From NCBI RefSeq assembly GCF_028453695.1, contig NC_135774.1:10354001-10418000 (forward strand): a stretch of DNA of 64,000 nucleotides. Direction: 5' to 3'. Position numbers and translations under genes: made by a program. Below the pieces are notes generated by a model that had not been told where the DNA came from, did no database searches, and saw only the letters and a program-made list of their open reading frames with translations. Origin of the DNA: Augochlora pura. Taxonomy: Eukaryota; Arthropoda; Insecta; Hymenoptera; Halictidae. Shown here one piece after another: positions 12,378 to 24,299 of this stretch. The first letter of the stretch is position 1. The number at the start of each line of letters is the position of its first letter.

Positions 12378-12895
12378 TTTTTGAAAATCTGGGAAGATTT
12401 TTGTTTGATTATAATTAGGGAACGTTTCTCTTTAAAGGAAATTGGGTATTTTTTTGGAGAATAATTAAGGAACAGTTTTCTTTGAAAACATTAGGGAAGA
12501 TTTTTAGTTGAGATAATTCGGGAACATTTTTATTTAAGATAATTCGGGAACATTTTTATTTGAGAAAAATCAGGAATATCTTTATTTGAGAGAAATTAAG
12601 GTACTTTTTCATTTTGTTAAAATGAAGGTATGTCTTTGTTTAATGAAAAGTGAAGATGCCTTCTGCTTTAATGAAATTAGAGGTACGTTCATTATTTTAT
12701 AAAAATGGAGAGACTTTTTTTCTTGCAAAGATTGAAGTACTGTTTTATTGAAGGTACTTTTATATTCTACAGAAGTGAAAGTACATATAAAAATGTAGAT
12801 ACCTTCGCTCCATAAAAATTGAGCCATATTTTTGTTCAATATTAATTTAAATACTTCTCGATTTAAGAAAAATAAAGATACCTTTTTGTTTGACA
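12378..12895. repeat. 25-26-bp degenerate minisatellite
   Basis: The unit is approximately AATTCGGGAACATTTTTATTTGAGA. The copies around 12520-12600 keep a 26-bp step, and flanking copies decay to 25-26 bp. A 95-codon minus-strand frame at 12609-12896 lies inside the array and is a by-product of it. Confidence 0.85.
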
Positions 12896-13061
12896 ATTTA
12901 TAATTTACATAACCTTCACAATTATTAATTTATAATTTTGATATATACTTGCTATTCGCAGACCAATAATGGTAATCTCAAATTTCCTTTCGATATAAAA
13001 TAAAAATGTAACCTCCGTGTGAAAACTTAATTACGAGTTTGACCGGTTATAAAGAGAGCGG

Positions 13062-13312
13062 TTAACACGTTCCGTGCCGAGCTGTACTTAGTCGGTTTTT
13101 CATTCTGGTCAATCGACGCTTTAAAAATCAATATATTATTTTTATTTATTCAGTATTGTCAATATGACTATGAAGCAGACTAATTATGGATCCATTGTTT
13201 TAGTGGAAATTAATTCTTCGATTCTAAGCTTGCCATAAAATATTTTTTTAACGCGTTAAATAGACATTTAAGCGTGTACCACCAGTGGTACACGTGGCAC
13301 AGAATGTGTTAA
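13062..13312. mobile_element. piggyBac-like MITE, TTAA-flanked, with subterminal palindrome
   Basis: It starts TTAACACGTTCCGTGCC and ends GGCACAGAATGTGTTAA, inverted termini with 14-15 of 17 positions matching that include the TTAA target duplication typical of piggyBac-type elements. The interior is about 200 bp of AT-rich noncoding sequence. Just inside the right end lies a near-perfect palindrome, GTGTACCAC-CA-GTGGTACAC (13274-13293). There is no transposase frame, so it would be non-autonomous. The superfamily is inferred from TTAA and the CAC-type termini. Confidence 0.8.
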
Positions 13313-14478
13313 TGAGCCACTTGTTTCATTACCGCGAATCAAGAGATATTACCAGCTCGTTTTTCTCAGTTTGCCAACTATTCGTAAATAAACGTCGAAA
13401 GATACGAAACGATTCGACCGTTTCTGAAAAGAGCGTGTAATGCGAGAAGAAGGGGCGGGAAGGGGATGGTGTTGACTGAGGGTGGGGGGGGCGACTGTAA
13501 AATAACAGCGGTTAATTGAAGTATAATGAGCGAGCAAATGAAACGCTGTTTGTGAAAGAGAGACACAACGGTTAACGAGCCTGACGTAACTTTAACGGGC
13601 AAACAAGTCGCATCAATAAATTATCAGCTTGTAAAGCGCTTAATTGGCTGCCTTATTTACTCGTACCGTGTTTATTTATTTTTTTCCCGCGCAACCGTTT
13701 CACGGTAACAACGTCGACGCGAGGTTGTTCTTTTCGAGGATATTTTTTCCGGGCTTTTTGGATCATTTTTTTTTTTTGTGCAGAAGGAAAGTAATTCCTC
13801 TGTAACATCGCCGTAGCCCAACATTTAATGGATCCCCGCGGGCTAGATTTATCATGCAGCAACGCTTCCATGGGATCCGCCCGGTCTATAAACATTCTTC
13901 CGTGAGAAATACGCGTGCCGCCAGGAGAATGAATCGATCTATGGTCAGACAACTGTGAAGTAGTCCGGCCCCGTACTAAATCGAACTAACGAGCGAACTG
14001 TGATAAAGGTGGGTTACCCTGTGCTTTGTTTCTGCGAGTTTCTGGCGTTGCTTTTCGAAGCATCGCCCTTTCTGTACATTTTATAGACCGTTTCATGTAC
14101 ATAATATCGTCACTTTATATTGTTGACATTTATAGTAATATACAATTAGTGATATGAAATATGAAGTTAAAACATTGACGAAAATTTCATTCACGATATT
14201 TTCACGTTGACATATTTAAGATGATAAAAATAAGTTAACATTGTTATATGTTAATTACAATTTTTAGTAATTTGAGATGTTTACTAGGATTCTAGGCTTT
14301 TCGGAACATTGTAAATCCTAATCGCGAATGGACGAATATTTTCATTTGCAATTTTAACTATTCGCATAGAATGTTAATCTGCATCTGTTACGATCAGGAT
14401 ATCATTATAAATGGCGAAAGTTCTGATTACTAAAATTAACAAATATTCTCAGGTGAGTCATTTCGATGTGCTTCCATA
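13313..14478. other. gene-free stretch; CpG-rich 13320-14050
   Basis: G-run TGGGGGGGGCG near 13483. A copy of the dispersed motif (GGTCAGACAACTGTGAAGTAG) is at about 13943. Three short overlapping minus-strand frames (13349-13952) have no recognisable content. Confidence 0.4.
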
Positions 14479-14722
14479 TTAACCTTCCTGACTGTACCAT
14501 TTTCTTTGCAATTGATACAATTTTTTCGATCGCACTAATTTCGAAGAAAAAGAAATTTTACATTTATCGTCTGCTTACATCTACTTGAATATTTAAAAAT
14601 TAGTAAAAGGAGAATTAAATTTGATTTCTACTTAAAGGAACGGATGGGCATTCATACCTAACAGCTTATTACTAAAACTCTCCATCACGAGTACCACTCG
14701 TTAAAATACGGTAAGGGGTTAA
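14479..14722. mobile_element. probable decayed TTAA-type MITE
   Basis: It begins TTAACCTTCCTGACTGTACC and ends TACGGTAAGGGGTTAA, whose complement reads TTAACCCCTTACCGTA. The termini pair imperfectly but both carry TTAA, and the 244-bp length fits the other MITEs here. No open frame. Confidence 0.45.
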
Positions 14723-15051
14723 CACTTTTTACAGATAATTATGAATACATTCCAAAATATAATTATTAGAATATAGAATCAAACAGATCTCTCGAATCAA
14801 ATTGAGCTCCGGATCCTGGCAAAAGCTCGAAAAACCTGCTGAAAAATATTGTTCATACCACTTTGGCATCACCCCCGCGCGGGAACATCCCTTACACAGT
14901 AAGGGCCGGTTTACTATCCGCCCGTATATCTCGAGAACTGTAACATAAAACACGTTTCCGACGAAAATTTAACGTCTCCTTAAGCTGTATAAAATCTGCG
15001 CATAAAGCACGCCCGTAAAATCTACTTTAATTGATGGCGGTGAGTTCCTTA

Positions 15052-15055
<4 letters not shown>
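14723..15055. other. gene-free stretch
   Basis: Mixed composition with no recognisable gene, repeat or element. A short minus-strand frame (14729-14953) is unsupported. Confidence 0.4.

Positions 15056-15091
<36 letters not shown>
15056..15091. repeat. (CT)n microsatellite
   Basis: About 17 CT dinucleotides, the only long tract of this class with CT on the given strand. It lies at the left edge of a CpG-rich segment (15092-15420). Confidence 0.97.
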
Positions 15092-15094
<3 letters not shown>

Positions 15095-15451
15095 GATGCG
15101 CCTTTTATGATCCCTCCGCGCAGCTTTATGGGCCGCGGGGCTCCATTAAATTTTCATTTTGTCAATTTTTTTTACGCCCTCCGCAGTTCCTGAAATATGC
15201 AGAGGAATAGGACAACGCTCGTCCACGTTTGACTGAAGTTAACACACCCTGGTGGGTCGGAGAGTTCGCGTGGGGAAAAAAAAAGAAGAAGGCCTGCTTA
15301 GTTATGGGAATCCCTGTAGCCCTGCATATTTTCAAATGCTCGGAAATTTTTGATTGCTGAATCTCCGCTGGGAAACAGCTGGTATTCGCGAAAGTGGTAT
15401 AGAATGGACGTGGCCAGCCGAAATGCGTGAAAAAATCGGAGCGAAACGTGT
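15092..15451. other. gene-free CpG-rich segment
   Basis: No frame, repeat or splice pair could be supported. It ends where the MITE-like terminus at 15452 begins. Confidence 0.4.
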
Positions 15452-15707
15452 TTTACCCTTTCGTTACGGGTGACGATTATAGTCGGTTCATAAAGCTATG
15501 CGAATATAATATATATTATTTAATATAATACAATGCAATAAAATACAGTCCAATACGATAAAATAAAATATAATAAACTACAATACAATATATAACAATA
15601 TTACACAATATAATATAATATAATATAATGTAACGCAATATAAGACTATAAATGCCCCATTCCGTGGCGTCACTTTAGCGGAGCGGTCTGTCATAACGAA
15701 AGGGTGA
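15452..15707. mobile_element. TTAA-type MITE with an expanded AT-rich interior
   Basis: The left end TTTACCCTTTCGTTACGGG and right end TCATAACGAAAGGGTGAA form inverted termini (CCCTTTCGTTA against TAACGAAAGGG, 11 of 11). The target duplications have decayed from TTAA. The interior 15500-15650 is a TATAATA/CAATA-type simple repeat. The element is followed after 16 bp by a second MITE. Confidence 0.7.
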
Positions 15708-15723
15708 AGGGCATCGAGGTGTG

Positions 15724-15844
15724 TTCACCCTTTGCACTCGAAGCCATTTTAACGATAAATCTGAAATAACTTTCCTGGCTCATAGTATTTCCATTCAACG
15801 CAACAAGGTGAACTTTTTTACACCAGCCGAGTGCAAAGGGTTAA
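15724..15844. mobile_element. TTAA-type MITE, GCACTCG family
   Basis: The left end TTCACCCTTTGCACTCG and right end CGAGTGCAAAGGGTTAA are inverted repeats (13 of 13 in CCCTTTGCACTCG). The body just inside the left end (AAGCC, TTTTAA, TAAAT, GAAATA) lines up with the element at 28789, so both belong to one family. At 121 bp it is a short deletion form of the 224-bp relative. Superfamily (piggyBac-like) is inferred from the TTAA. Confidence 0.82.
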
Positions 15845-18800
15845 TATACTGACAATACGCGACCTTACGGTTCTTTCCATTCCCGCGACCTTTGTCCCCC
15901 GACATTACAGATGTTCGCGACACAAACGGAACGGAACGAGCTTACTTCGTGGTCTCAATCGGAATAAAATTGCGGCATTGTGCAGGAAACAATACCGCGA
16001 AGCACGGCAGGTTGTCTCATTAGAACGCATGAATTTCAACCGTGTGCTCGAACGTATGCCGGAACCACAACAAAGGAACGACGCTCGCGCTTGATCCTTA
16101 ATAGTTCCACAGATATGAACGCACGCTTGCTTCGCCGTTCCTCGAGATCTTATTTCGTTCGGGAACCAGCCGAACACGGTTTCCGGCAACGAAAACGCGT
16201 TTTATCCGTATATCGCATCGATATTTTGTTCGTTACATCGACGTAACGAACGGGAGACACGGTGTTCGGTGGGAAAACTGGACACACGCTATCTCCGGCT
16301 TGAACGCGACGGCGTGTCGTGTCCCAGATTATCTTCCCTGTTTTTCGCTCGCGCCGCGATCATATCGATGTTTATGGCACCGACGTAGGGTGTATCGAAA
16401 GCGTCATAAATCCCCGGAAATGGCGTTACAAGCTTTTATTCTAGGGGATTTGCCGGGACAAATGTTGTAACAGACCGGAATAAATAATGCCGGACCACCC
16501 GAATGTGCCTCAAATATTTATGAAACTGCAACTATAATGTTTCGCCGCGTTAGGAAAATGCTGCTGCGTAAGATATTCCTGAAGCATTCGTAAGAATGTT
16601 ATTTTTATTTCTCTCGATCGCGAATGCGATAGTCAGCGATTTTGCGGATCTTGTAGTCGAGTGTCATTCGTACGTCGTTATTTGTAAATTTGAATTTTTA
16701 TTTTATTATTAAATATTATATATTTTTTATTTTATTTCATTCTGTGTTTTGCTTGCTTTTCTGGCGAAGCTTCTCAAAGTGTCAGTAAAAAATAGGCTTA
16801 ACATTGGAGAATTATTTAGTTATTTTTTATTATAAATTATATTACTCAGGTAATTTTCGAGATCTCTTTCTGTCATACTACTATATGATGGTAATATATG
16901 CATTGTAAAATAATATAGCTTGTTAAAATAACGTCTTACAGTTCTCTTATAAGAAATTCTTAGGCGTCGTTGCATGTCTTCTAACATTTATTGCTTAATC
17001 TTTTAAATTGAAATAAAGATGCTAACAGGATGCTGACATCTTTATAACAATAAAGTAAAGCCTATAGTAAAGTACAACACCAGGCAATATTTTCCAGCAA
17101 CCACGTTAAATTTCCATTAATTGCTCGCTCGACTTTCAGACTCCAAAAAATCGAAAATTTTACTACTACTGCGGCACAGTTCCGATTCATGCGGGTACAA
17201 ATCGACACGAAAAAATCGTAATTCCATGTTTTTCACTTTACCTGAATTTACTCAACCCGGCTAGTCTCGTTTAGAAACAACATTTTTTGCTCTGTCCAAA
17301 AATCAGCAAACTTATGTTTTTTGCAAAAGGCTTGCCAAAAGTGCAGCTAATATCGACAGATTTCCCTCAGCCAAAAATAACCCTTTCATGTAGTAGATTA
17401 AGGGCATCAGCATGCCGAAGAAGTGAGCAACGAATAAAAAGTTATGTACCGGGTGGTCTGTATGAAAAATGAGTTAGGAGATAGTTCAGACTTTTCTAAT
17501 ATGAGAAGAAGTAGAACGGATTTTTAAAATTATCTTTTCTTGAAAACTGAGCCTGGGATGGAAAAATATGATTACATATAGAACGAGAAAGGTGCATAAG
17601 CTTCGCATTTCTCGACCGATCATATCAGACTACTATATTCAAATAAGTCCAGAACCCTCGCGGCACGACTATTCCCAACAAAGTTACAGTTCTTCGAACG
17701 TCGTTTTTCGAAGTTATAGGGTGCGACACTGTGGCAGATTTAATGCCGCCATTTTTTATTTCGCGGATCCGAAACACCGAAATGTTTGGACGATATATGG
17801 CTTATTCGGTGTCGTATCTCCGACCCGTGTTCATTGAATACAGCCCTACAAATCATTGGAAAACGGTGTCGGAGACGGCTGAAAATTCCCGGTTCAGTTT
17901 TCAACGGAGCCTCGTGTCTTCGAAGTTCCACGAGTGATCGACACTCGGCGCGTCTACGTCCGGCTTCCCGAACAGACAGAGTCGATCGCGCGGCAGCTCT
18001 ACTTACCGCGGGGGAATTGGTTCGACGGCAGAGGTATCAACTTCCTTTGTGACAGGGGAAGAAGCAAATCTAGGCCAGACACAGAGCCCGTCGTGCGCTA
18101 ATACGATTTCTTGAAAACGGTGCGCCGGCTGGTTATTTAACAAGTGGGTCGCCCGCAAGGCTTTCGACACTCATTAGCAGCCGACCAGTATATCGCCAAG
18201 TAGGTACGCGCGCGCTGAAAAGCATCGAAGAACGACGCTAACGTTTCACCTTAATTAAACAACCGACTACTACTGGATTCGCGAATTTCCGAAGCTCGCC
18301 GCTACGCACGCTTTCGGGACGCATAGAGGCCAATGAAATTGGCCAAAGGCTTCGTAATTGGCGGATTTTTAATTGAAACTGAGACACTTGCTCGCGACAC
18401 TTTCAAAAGAACAATTGTTTCGTAGACTCACGATTCACCGAATTCGAGAATTTCGGAAAAAATTCGAAGTATTTTTATAAATATATATTCGTGTATTATG
18501 AAATCACTAAATAAAATTCTGGAAATATTTTTTAGTCATTTGCAATTTTTTGATTCGATATTTTCTGTCTAGGAATTCTCTGATTCAATTTTGTTTAGAA
18601 TTGTTAAGAATTGAATTTTCCACTTCATTTATGAAGATTCTATATCGTTCGAGTTTAATACAAATTTTTGCAGGCCTTTTTGGCATCATTTTTCATGTAT
18701 AGTTTGCTCCAAAATGTGCAAATGAAATATAGGCATGTAATGCAAAATTTTTGTTTATATAAAACTATCGAAACAACAGGATGTTTTCAGTGTTTTTATT

Positions 18801-20189
18801 CTAAATGAATTCCGCAAGAAAAACAAATTTTCTAACTGTAAATTAAAGTTTCTTTTTATTTAACTAACTACATAATTCCATGTAATAATTAATATGGTCA
18901 CTAAATAACTATTTTCTGCAAATTACAGAATGATTCTAAACTTGCAGAAAATTTAGTGTCAATAAATAAAATGTGAATAAATTCGACGAACTTCGCGGTA
19001 AAATATCGCGAGATCAGATAAAATATTTAGTTACGCGCGTTATTTTTAATTCGTCGGGATCGTTTCGTGATTCCGTGATTCAGGTTGTCGCAATCAAAGG
19101 GTTTCAGAGTATCAAGGACAATTATGATTATTTCCGGGACACCTGGGAGCTGGTGTCGTCGCAATTCAAGCGAACAGTCGTCCTTGCAATTTCATTTCTG
19201 CCGTCGCAGCGCGTCTCTCGCGGTGACACGAGTCGTATCGCGCACCAACGACTAATTAGCAGCCGATCGATTTCACGTAATTAAACCCCCCGGTTGGCTG
19301 GGGCTCTTCCTCTGAGATCGGAATTCGCGCGTCGTCCTTATTATCGCAATTACCGTTGTCAAATAAAACTGGCTGTTCGACACCAATGACGATCCCATAT
19401 CAGATGATTCGTTAATACTACATAATAATTATTTATGTTACATGCAAAACATTTTTATTATATTTTTATCGTGTTCTTTCTTATTTCTATATAAATATAT
19501 TTTTCGTATTTTATTTTATTTATCTTTAAGGTTATAAAAGTTGACAATTAAACTTAAATGGTGACCAAACACATCTTTTTAACTTCCAACGAAATTCTTT
19601 TATGAAAAAAGGAATTTTTAATATGGATCTTTTGCATCCAGCGCGACAAATCGTCGCAACACTGTGCACGACGATTAGTGCTTCATTTTCACCGACGCGG
19701 CGTTAACGCGTCGCGACGTCTCGTAAAATGCCTTTATCACGGAACGGCGTCGTTTTCACGGGGTTTACGTCGAATCAAAGAGTCGGACCCGCGAGATAGA
19801 ATTATTGAAATCCGAGGAGTGCATGGAAGAACGGCCAGCCAATGGCTTGTGACAGAATGCGAACGTCGTTCTTCTATTATCGCTCGCAGACGTATATTTC
19901 TTCCGCGAGATGCCACGCGATGCAAAACTCCGATAGGCGACACTCGACGGTCGATTTCTTGCGCTTTACATTACGGCTGAGCCTGCAGTTGCATCGCCAT
20001 TCGTGTGCGCCATTATCCTGCAGAATAATTTCCCCATTCTTTCTACTAAAACGCAATTATCTCACACTAACTACGATATTCCTACCATCACGAGATATTT
20101 ATTTTACAAACATTGTAATGTGTTGGAATTAATTTGGAATGTGATTAATTTTTCAGATTTTTCCTCGTTGAATCCCTGGAGATTGTAGG
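15845..20189. other. gene-free stretch, alternating CpG-rich and AT-rich blocks
   Basis: CpG-rich blocks at 15850-16450, 17560-18330 and 18970-19380 carry overlapping short frames on both strands. AT-rich blocks lie between. CCGGGTGGTCTG near 17449 resembles the terminus seen at 32476 (CAGAGTGGTCC). A 103-codon frame at 18973-19284 (+) has no recognisable domain or flanking splice consensus. No RNA gene was found. Confidence 0.4.
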
Positions 20190-20900
20190 TTTTATTGCCA
20201 GATCATGGACTGACCTGTTCTACTCTCATAAAAGAACTATTTTATACTATGCATTTATTCCACTGAGCATATGGTACAGTTAAATAGTATATATGTTACT
20301 ATAGGTACATATGTTACTAGATACGTATATTATAATTAGAAATAATCGTAGGCAATAAATTATCGATTTTACTTGCACACTAGCTTCCATTGATCTTCCA
20401 GTTGCGCGTAAGGAAAAATTGTTGGCGTGATTCGTTTAGCAACGAACTTATGGAGAGATCGTTCTGGAAATTATCCAATTCGTAAATCGTGAAAATTTAG
20501 TGGTCGAACACGGACTGACCTATTCTAGATAGAGACGGGGAAATCTATAACGTTATGACGTTATTTATTTTGTTAAACAGGGAAGCTTTCTGCAAATTAA
20601 CTGGCTTCTAGGGTGATGGTATGTATTGGCACGAACAGCCTAGTCATCATGCCTTATTCAGTCTGTGGTTGAGGTATATGCGTACATAAGTAAATGTAGA
20701 CGGGTATGCAACTGACCAGGAAACAGCAATTGTACCTGTTTCGGTCTGACGAGTGGAATAGGACCTGCACTGACACGACAAGTGAAACAGAGTAAGTGAT
20801 ATTGTATATGCAACTGGTCAGCCAAATGGAATAGAATAGTCGACACTCGGTTCAGAACGTAGAATACGGCAAACATATACAGTCGTATGGCAAAGACATT
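20190..20900. repeat. cluster of the dispersed CTGACCTATTCTACT motif, both orientations
   Basis: Forward copies: CTGACCTGTTCTACT (20210) and CTGACCTATTCTA (20515). Between 20690 and 20860 there are inverse or mixed copies: GGTCTGACGAGTGGAATAGG (about 20742), CTGACACGACAAGTGAAACAG (about 20770) and CTGGTCAGCCAAATGGAATAG (about 20815). This is one of the four densest clusters in the window. No protein frame is associated. Confidence 0.7.
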
Positions 20901-20979
20901 GGACCGTGTAAACGCACGTTCTAGTAATTATTGTCAACATTCATTAAAATCAATAGTGAAATAAATGTTATTAATTTTA

Positions 20980-21655
20980 TCATTTCTGTCACAGTTCTAC
21001 TAAAATAAACATTGATTCTATGACGAATTTAAATTAAAATTTATCTGTCGCATATGACGAATAAATAATACACCGATGAGTATACCTTTTAAAAATCATA
21101 AAATAAATAATAAAGGTAATATAAATTATCAAACGAAACATAAACTCGCCCCAAAACGCTGAGTGTAGAAATAATAAATTTGAATCGTAGCATATTTCTG
21201 GAACGTATGTAGAAAGGGACGATCACTGGTCAAACCGTAATGTTTCACGATTTATTTTCAATATTCATAAAATAAATACTTAAATAAATGTTGCCAGTAT
21301 AATAACTGTGTAACATAACATTGTGTTATAGTGTAATATAACCTTGCCAGTTTCACCATTTCTGCCTTATGTAATAAAAAAATATCCTTAATCACAGTTT
21401 TATGAAAATAAGTATTGATCTATGAAGAATTTAAATTAAACTAATTTTATTTTTCGCATATCAGGAATAAATATTATAACGATGAATATACCTATTAAAA
21501 ATAAAGAAGAAACAATAAAAGAAATATAAACTATCAAATGAAACATAAACTCGTCCCAAAACTCACTGAAACAATAAATCTGATTCGTAGCATATTTCTG
21601 GAGCGTAAGTAGAAACGGACGACCACCGGTCAGAAGGTGATTTTTCACGATATAT
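20980..21655. repeat. tandem duplication with about 400-bp step
   Basis: Copy 1 (about 20980-21256) and copy 2 (about 21358-21655) share TATGA(C/A)GAATTTAAATTAAA, GATGA(G/A)TATACCT, ACATAAACTCG(C/T)CCCAAAAC and CGTAGCATATTTCTGGA(A/G)CGTA, the last exactly 400 bp apart. Both copies include the dispersed motif on the minus strand (21205-21236 and 21605-21636: AAGTAGAAACGGACGACCAC then CGGTCAGAAG in the second copy). A 145-codon minus frame (21436-21873) covers copy 2 only and is not kept in copy 1, so it is not treated as a gene. Confidence 0.85.
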
Positions 21656-23740
21656 GAATTGGATGACCGCCAAGCCGGTTTCTCCATAAGATCCTCGTTT
21701 CGATGGCAAGTATCGCCAATTTCTCGGTGCGGCGAACAGGAAAGAAAACACAATGCGAAACAAAGGACAAAGCTAGCGATGTATCTGTTACTACTTTTCG
21801 TGTTTATTGGGGCAGCAGACCTGTCGCCGTTCTTGAGGTTTTCTTTCCTAGGTTCCGGCGAGATGTAAGGCACTGTCGGGTATTGCTCTCGAGGTATCGA
21901 GGACTATCGGCAACAGTTACAAGTTGCCCCGTTAATCTTCGGGCCTGATGTCTTGTCAGACAATGGTTTGCCCCTTTTTTCGAGCGAGTGAATATATACA
22001 AAGTGGCCGTGCCCCGGCAAAGTCGGCTGGCGCAATCGAAAGAAAAGTCGAAGAAGCTTCCAGTGGAAAGCATCGCGCGGTTACTAGAAAAGAAAAGCAG
22101 GTTATGTTAGGTTATGCAGGTTATAGTATCCCCGGCTTGGAAATAGTTCGTCGGCTGGGTTCCGCCCTTATCCTTGGCAAGTACGTACGCGCCATTTGCT
22201 TGAATCTTACAGAGTAACGAGTATCCTTCGCAGACAACGTTTCTGCCGCGTCGGTTCGCATTCAACCAATGAATGCGTCTTGGAATGCCACATTCACGTG
22301 CATTCTACGTTCCTGAAACGATACGAGGACCCAGGCAGCTGGAACGTTTGCGTTGGGCTTTCTATTAATTGGATATTTAGTCCGAGAATTGTTCTAATTA
22401 ATCGCGGACTTAGTTCTACGCACTGGATCGTTGTCCACGAAAATCATTTTAAATACTTAATAAATTACTATCTACAATATTTTATAAAATAATATCTCAT
22501 GTGTGAATAGACTCTACCAAATATGTTTTTAAATATTCCTAATAACAACTGGATATAATATTTTTGAATTATGTATTAATTGAATGAAAGTCTATAATAA
22601 ATCAAATTAATAAAAGATTATATGAATAAAAGACTATATGAAATATATTTTATAAAATTCTTATTATCTACCAAATCACAATAGCTTTGAAAATTGAATT
22701 AAATACAATAAAGTAGTTCAAACAGAAAATAAATTTTCTATTTGACAATACGTGGAAAAATGTATAACCAAACGAAGCATACTTAATAAGTATTTTGTTC
22801 TTTCGTGAACAGATTGCACAACGCATTTTTATTATTACCAAGTATAAAATCTTTTTTTTGACATACTTTTTAGTACTCGCACGTTGTGCAGAATATTCCA
22901 TGAAATACTAAAAGCTTTATTAAAACATGCTCAACCATTCGTTACTAATCTGCCAGAAAGGAATTAAATTACGTCCGTAACTTCACATAAATTATAATAC
23001 CGGGTACTCACGAAAATAGTGAGCATCACTCTCGTTTCCGTGATATAACACGGAATTTCAGATTTATGATACCGTTGCACGGCAACTGTCATTGTAAATT
23101 AATAATTTGCGGTGATATAACGCTTCGCATGGATTTATCTCATTATCAGCCTGATCTGATATTACCGTGACAAACATATTTCTTGTCGTGCTCGTGAAAG
23201 CTTGAAATGTTTGATTAGTCGAAACATCTCCTGTCTGTACCGAGTGTAATAATTTATAATCGCGTCGGCGTCATAGGGCGATTTTTGAAAAAAATAGTTC
23301 CAAGTTTAATTATAACAATTCAAACTAAACAAGAAATTTAATTTTTACGATTGAGTTGCGCGTGTAAAACAATAGAGAGGCATAGCATTTTTTTTAAAGA
23401 TTGCTATACTTCAAGAAATATTCTGAGTATGACTTTTAAAAAATAGTAATTGTTCTTCATTAATGAAATTTTAAAAATAAGAAATCGTTTCAAATATTTC
23501 GAAGTATAATTCAAGCACGGCAAATGACCATTTCAAATGCAATGAACGACAATTTTGCAAATAAATTTTTCTCAAGAATACATTAAAAGTGTTATAATAT
23601 CTCAGTACATTCTACGAATAAAAATATAGTCTAGTTAAATATCACTTGAAGTAATATAGTTTCTTGTGTGACAATTTTTAGATGATTTCTTATGGCGAAC
23701 TTGCCATAGGCGTCACATCCTATAAGTCTGTCGCCGTAAA
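21656..23740. other. gene-free stretch
   Basis: A CpG-containing block (21660-22460) has mutually overlapping frames. GGTTATGTTAGGTTATGCAG near 22100 resembles the insect TTAGG repeat but is isolated. 22460-23740 is AT-rich with no structured feature. Confidence 0.4.
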
Positions 23741-23771
23741 ATGATCGCTTTCAACACTTCTTAGCGATCAT
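23741..23771. other. perfect hairpin abutting a G18 tract
   Basis: ATGATCGCT and its exact complement AGCGATCAT enclose a 13-nt loop. The right arm ends at 23771 and the G-run starts at the next base. A role in expression or instability is not shown. Confidence 0.7.
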
Positions 23772-23789
23772 GGGGGGGGGGGGGGGGGG
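23772..23789. repeat. (G)18 homopolymer
   Basis: Eighteen consecutive G follow the hairpin directly. It is either a true unstable mononucleotide repeat or a length artefact of sequencing. Confidence 0.9.
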
Positions 23790-24299
23790 AAGCAATGATC
23801 CTCGGTCGCGCAATTTGCAACCGGTAACGAGGATGTTGCGGTGCCGGCGTCCCGGCAAGTTGGTTTTAGTTATCGGCTTTTAATTAATTTACTGATGCAG
23901 CGGCCGGTCACACACAACGTTCGCCGGAACAGCGAGCGTGAACTTGTGGAAGGTAATAGAATTCATAACGTCGGACAAAACGATCTTAATCGACTCACCG
24001 CAGGATGTTAATCGGTTTCGAAATATTGATAATACCGGCGACTGCAGGACCGTTACAATAGAGTAATTCACCGTGGCCGGAGCGGCGCGATGAATGACCG
24101 TTTGATGACCTGCCGGTGACAGGCTATTGGGGAAATTATCGTTGTCTTTGCCTCGTTCGAAAACACTATTTTCCAAGTAAATGAGAAGCAATCATGGTTT
24201 GGTGTATTGTCGCCCGTGATTTCAACGTTAATCGATGAACGTTCTTCCATATTCTCTATTATAATTTAGAGTTGCGCCAAATTTTAGTAAAGAGAAAAG
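23790..24299. other. gene-free CpG-rich block
   Basis: Moderately CpG-rich sequence with two overlapping minus-strand frames (23889-24250), neither recognisable. Confidence 0.4.

Noticed and set aside
12609..12896. 95-codon minus frame rich in Lys and Phe
   Set aside because: It lies inside the 26-bp minisatellite.
21436..21873. 145-codon minus frame with a hydrophobic C-terminal half
   Set aside because: It covers only the second copy of a tandem duplication plus unrelated flank; the first copy does not keep the frame and no domain is recognisable.
22096..22126. TTAGG-like telomeric words (GGTTATGTTAGGTTATG)
   Set aside because: Only two imperfect copies; no array, so it is not evidence of a telomere or interstitial telomeric repeat.
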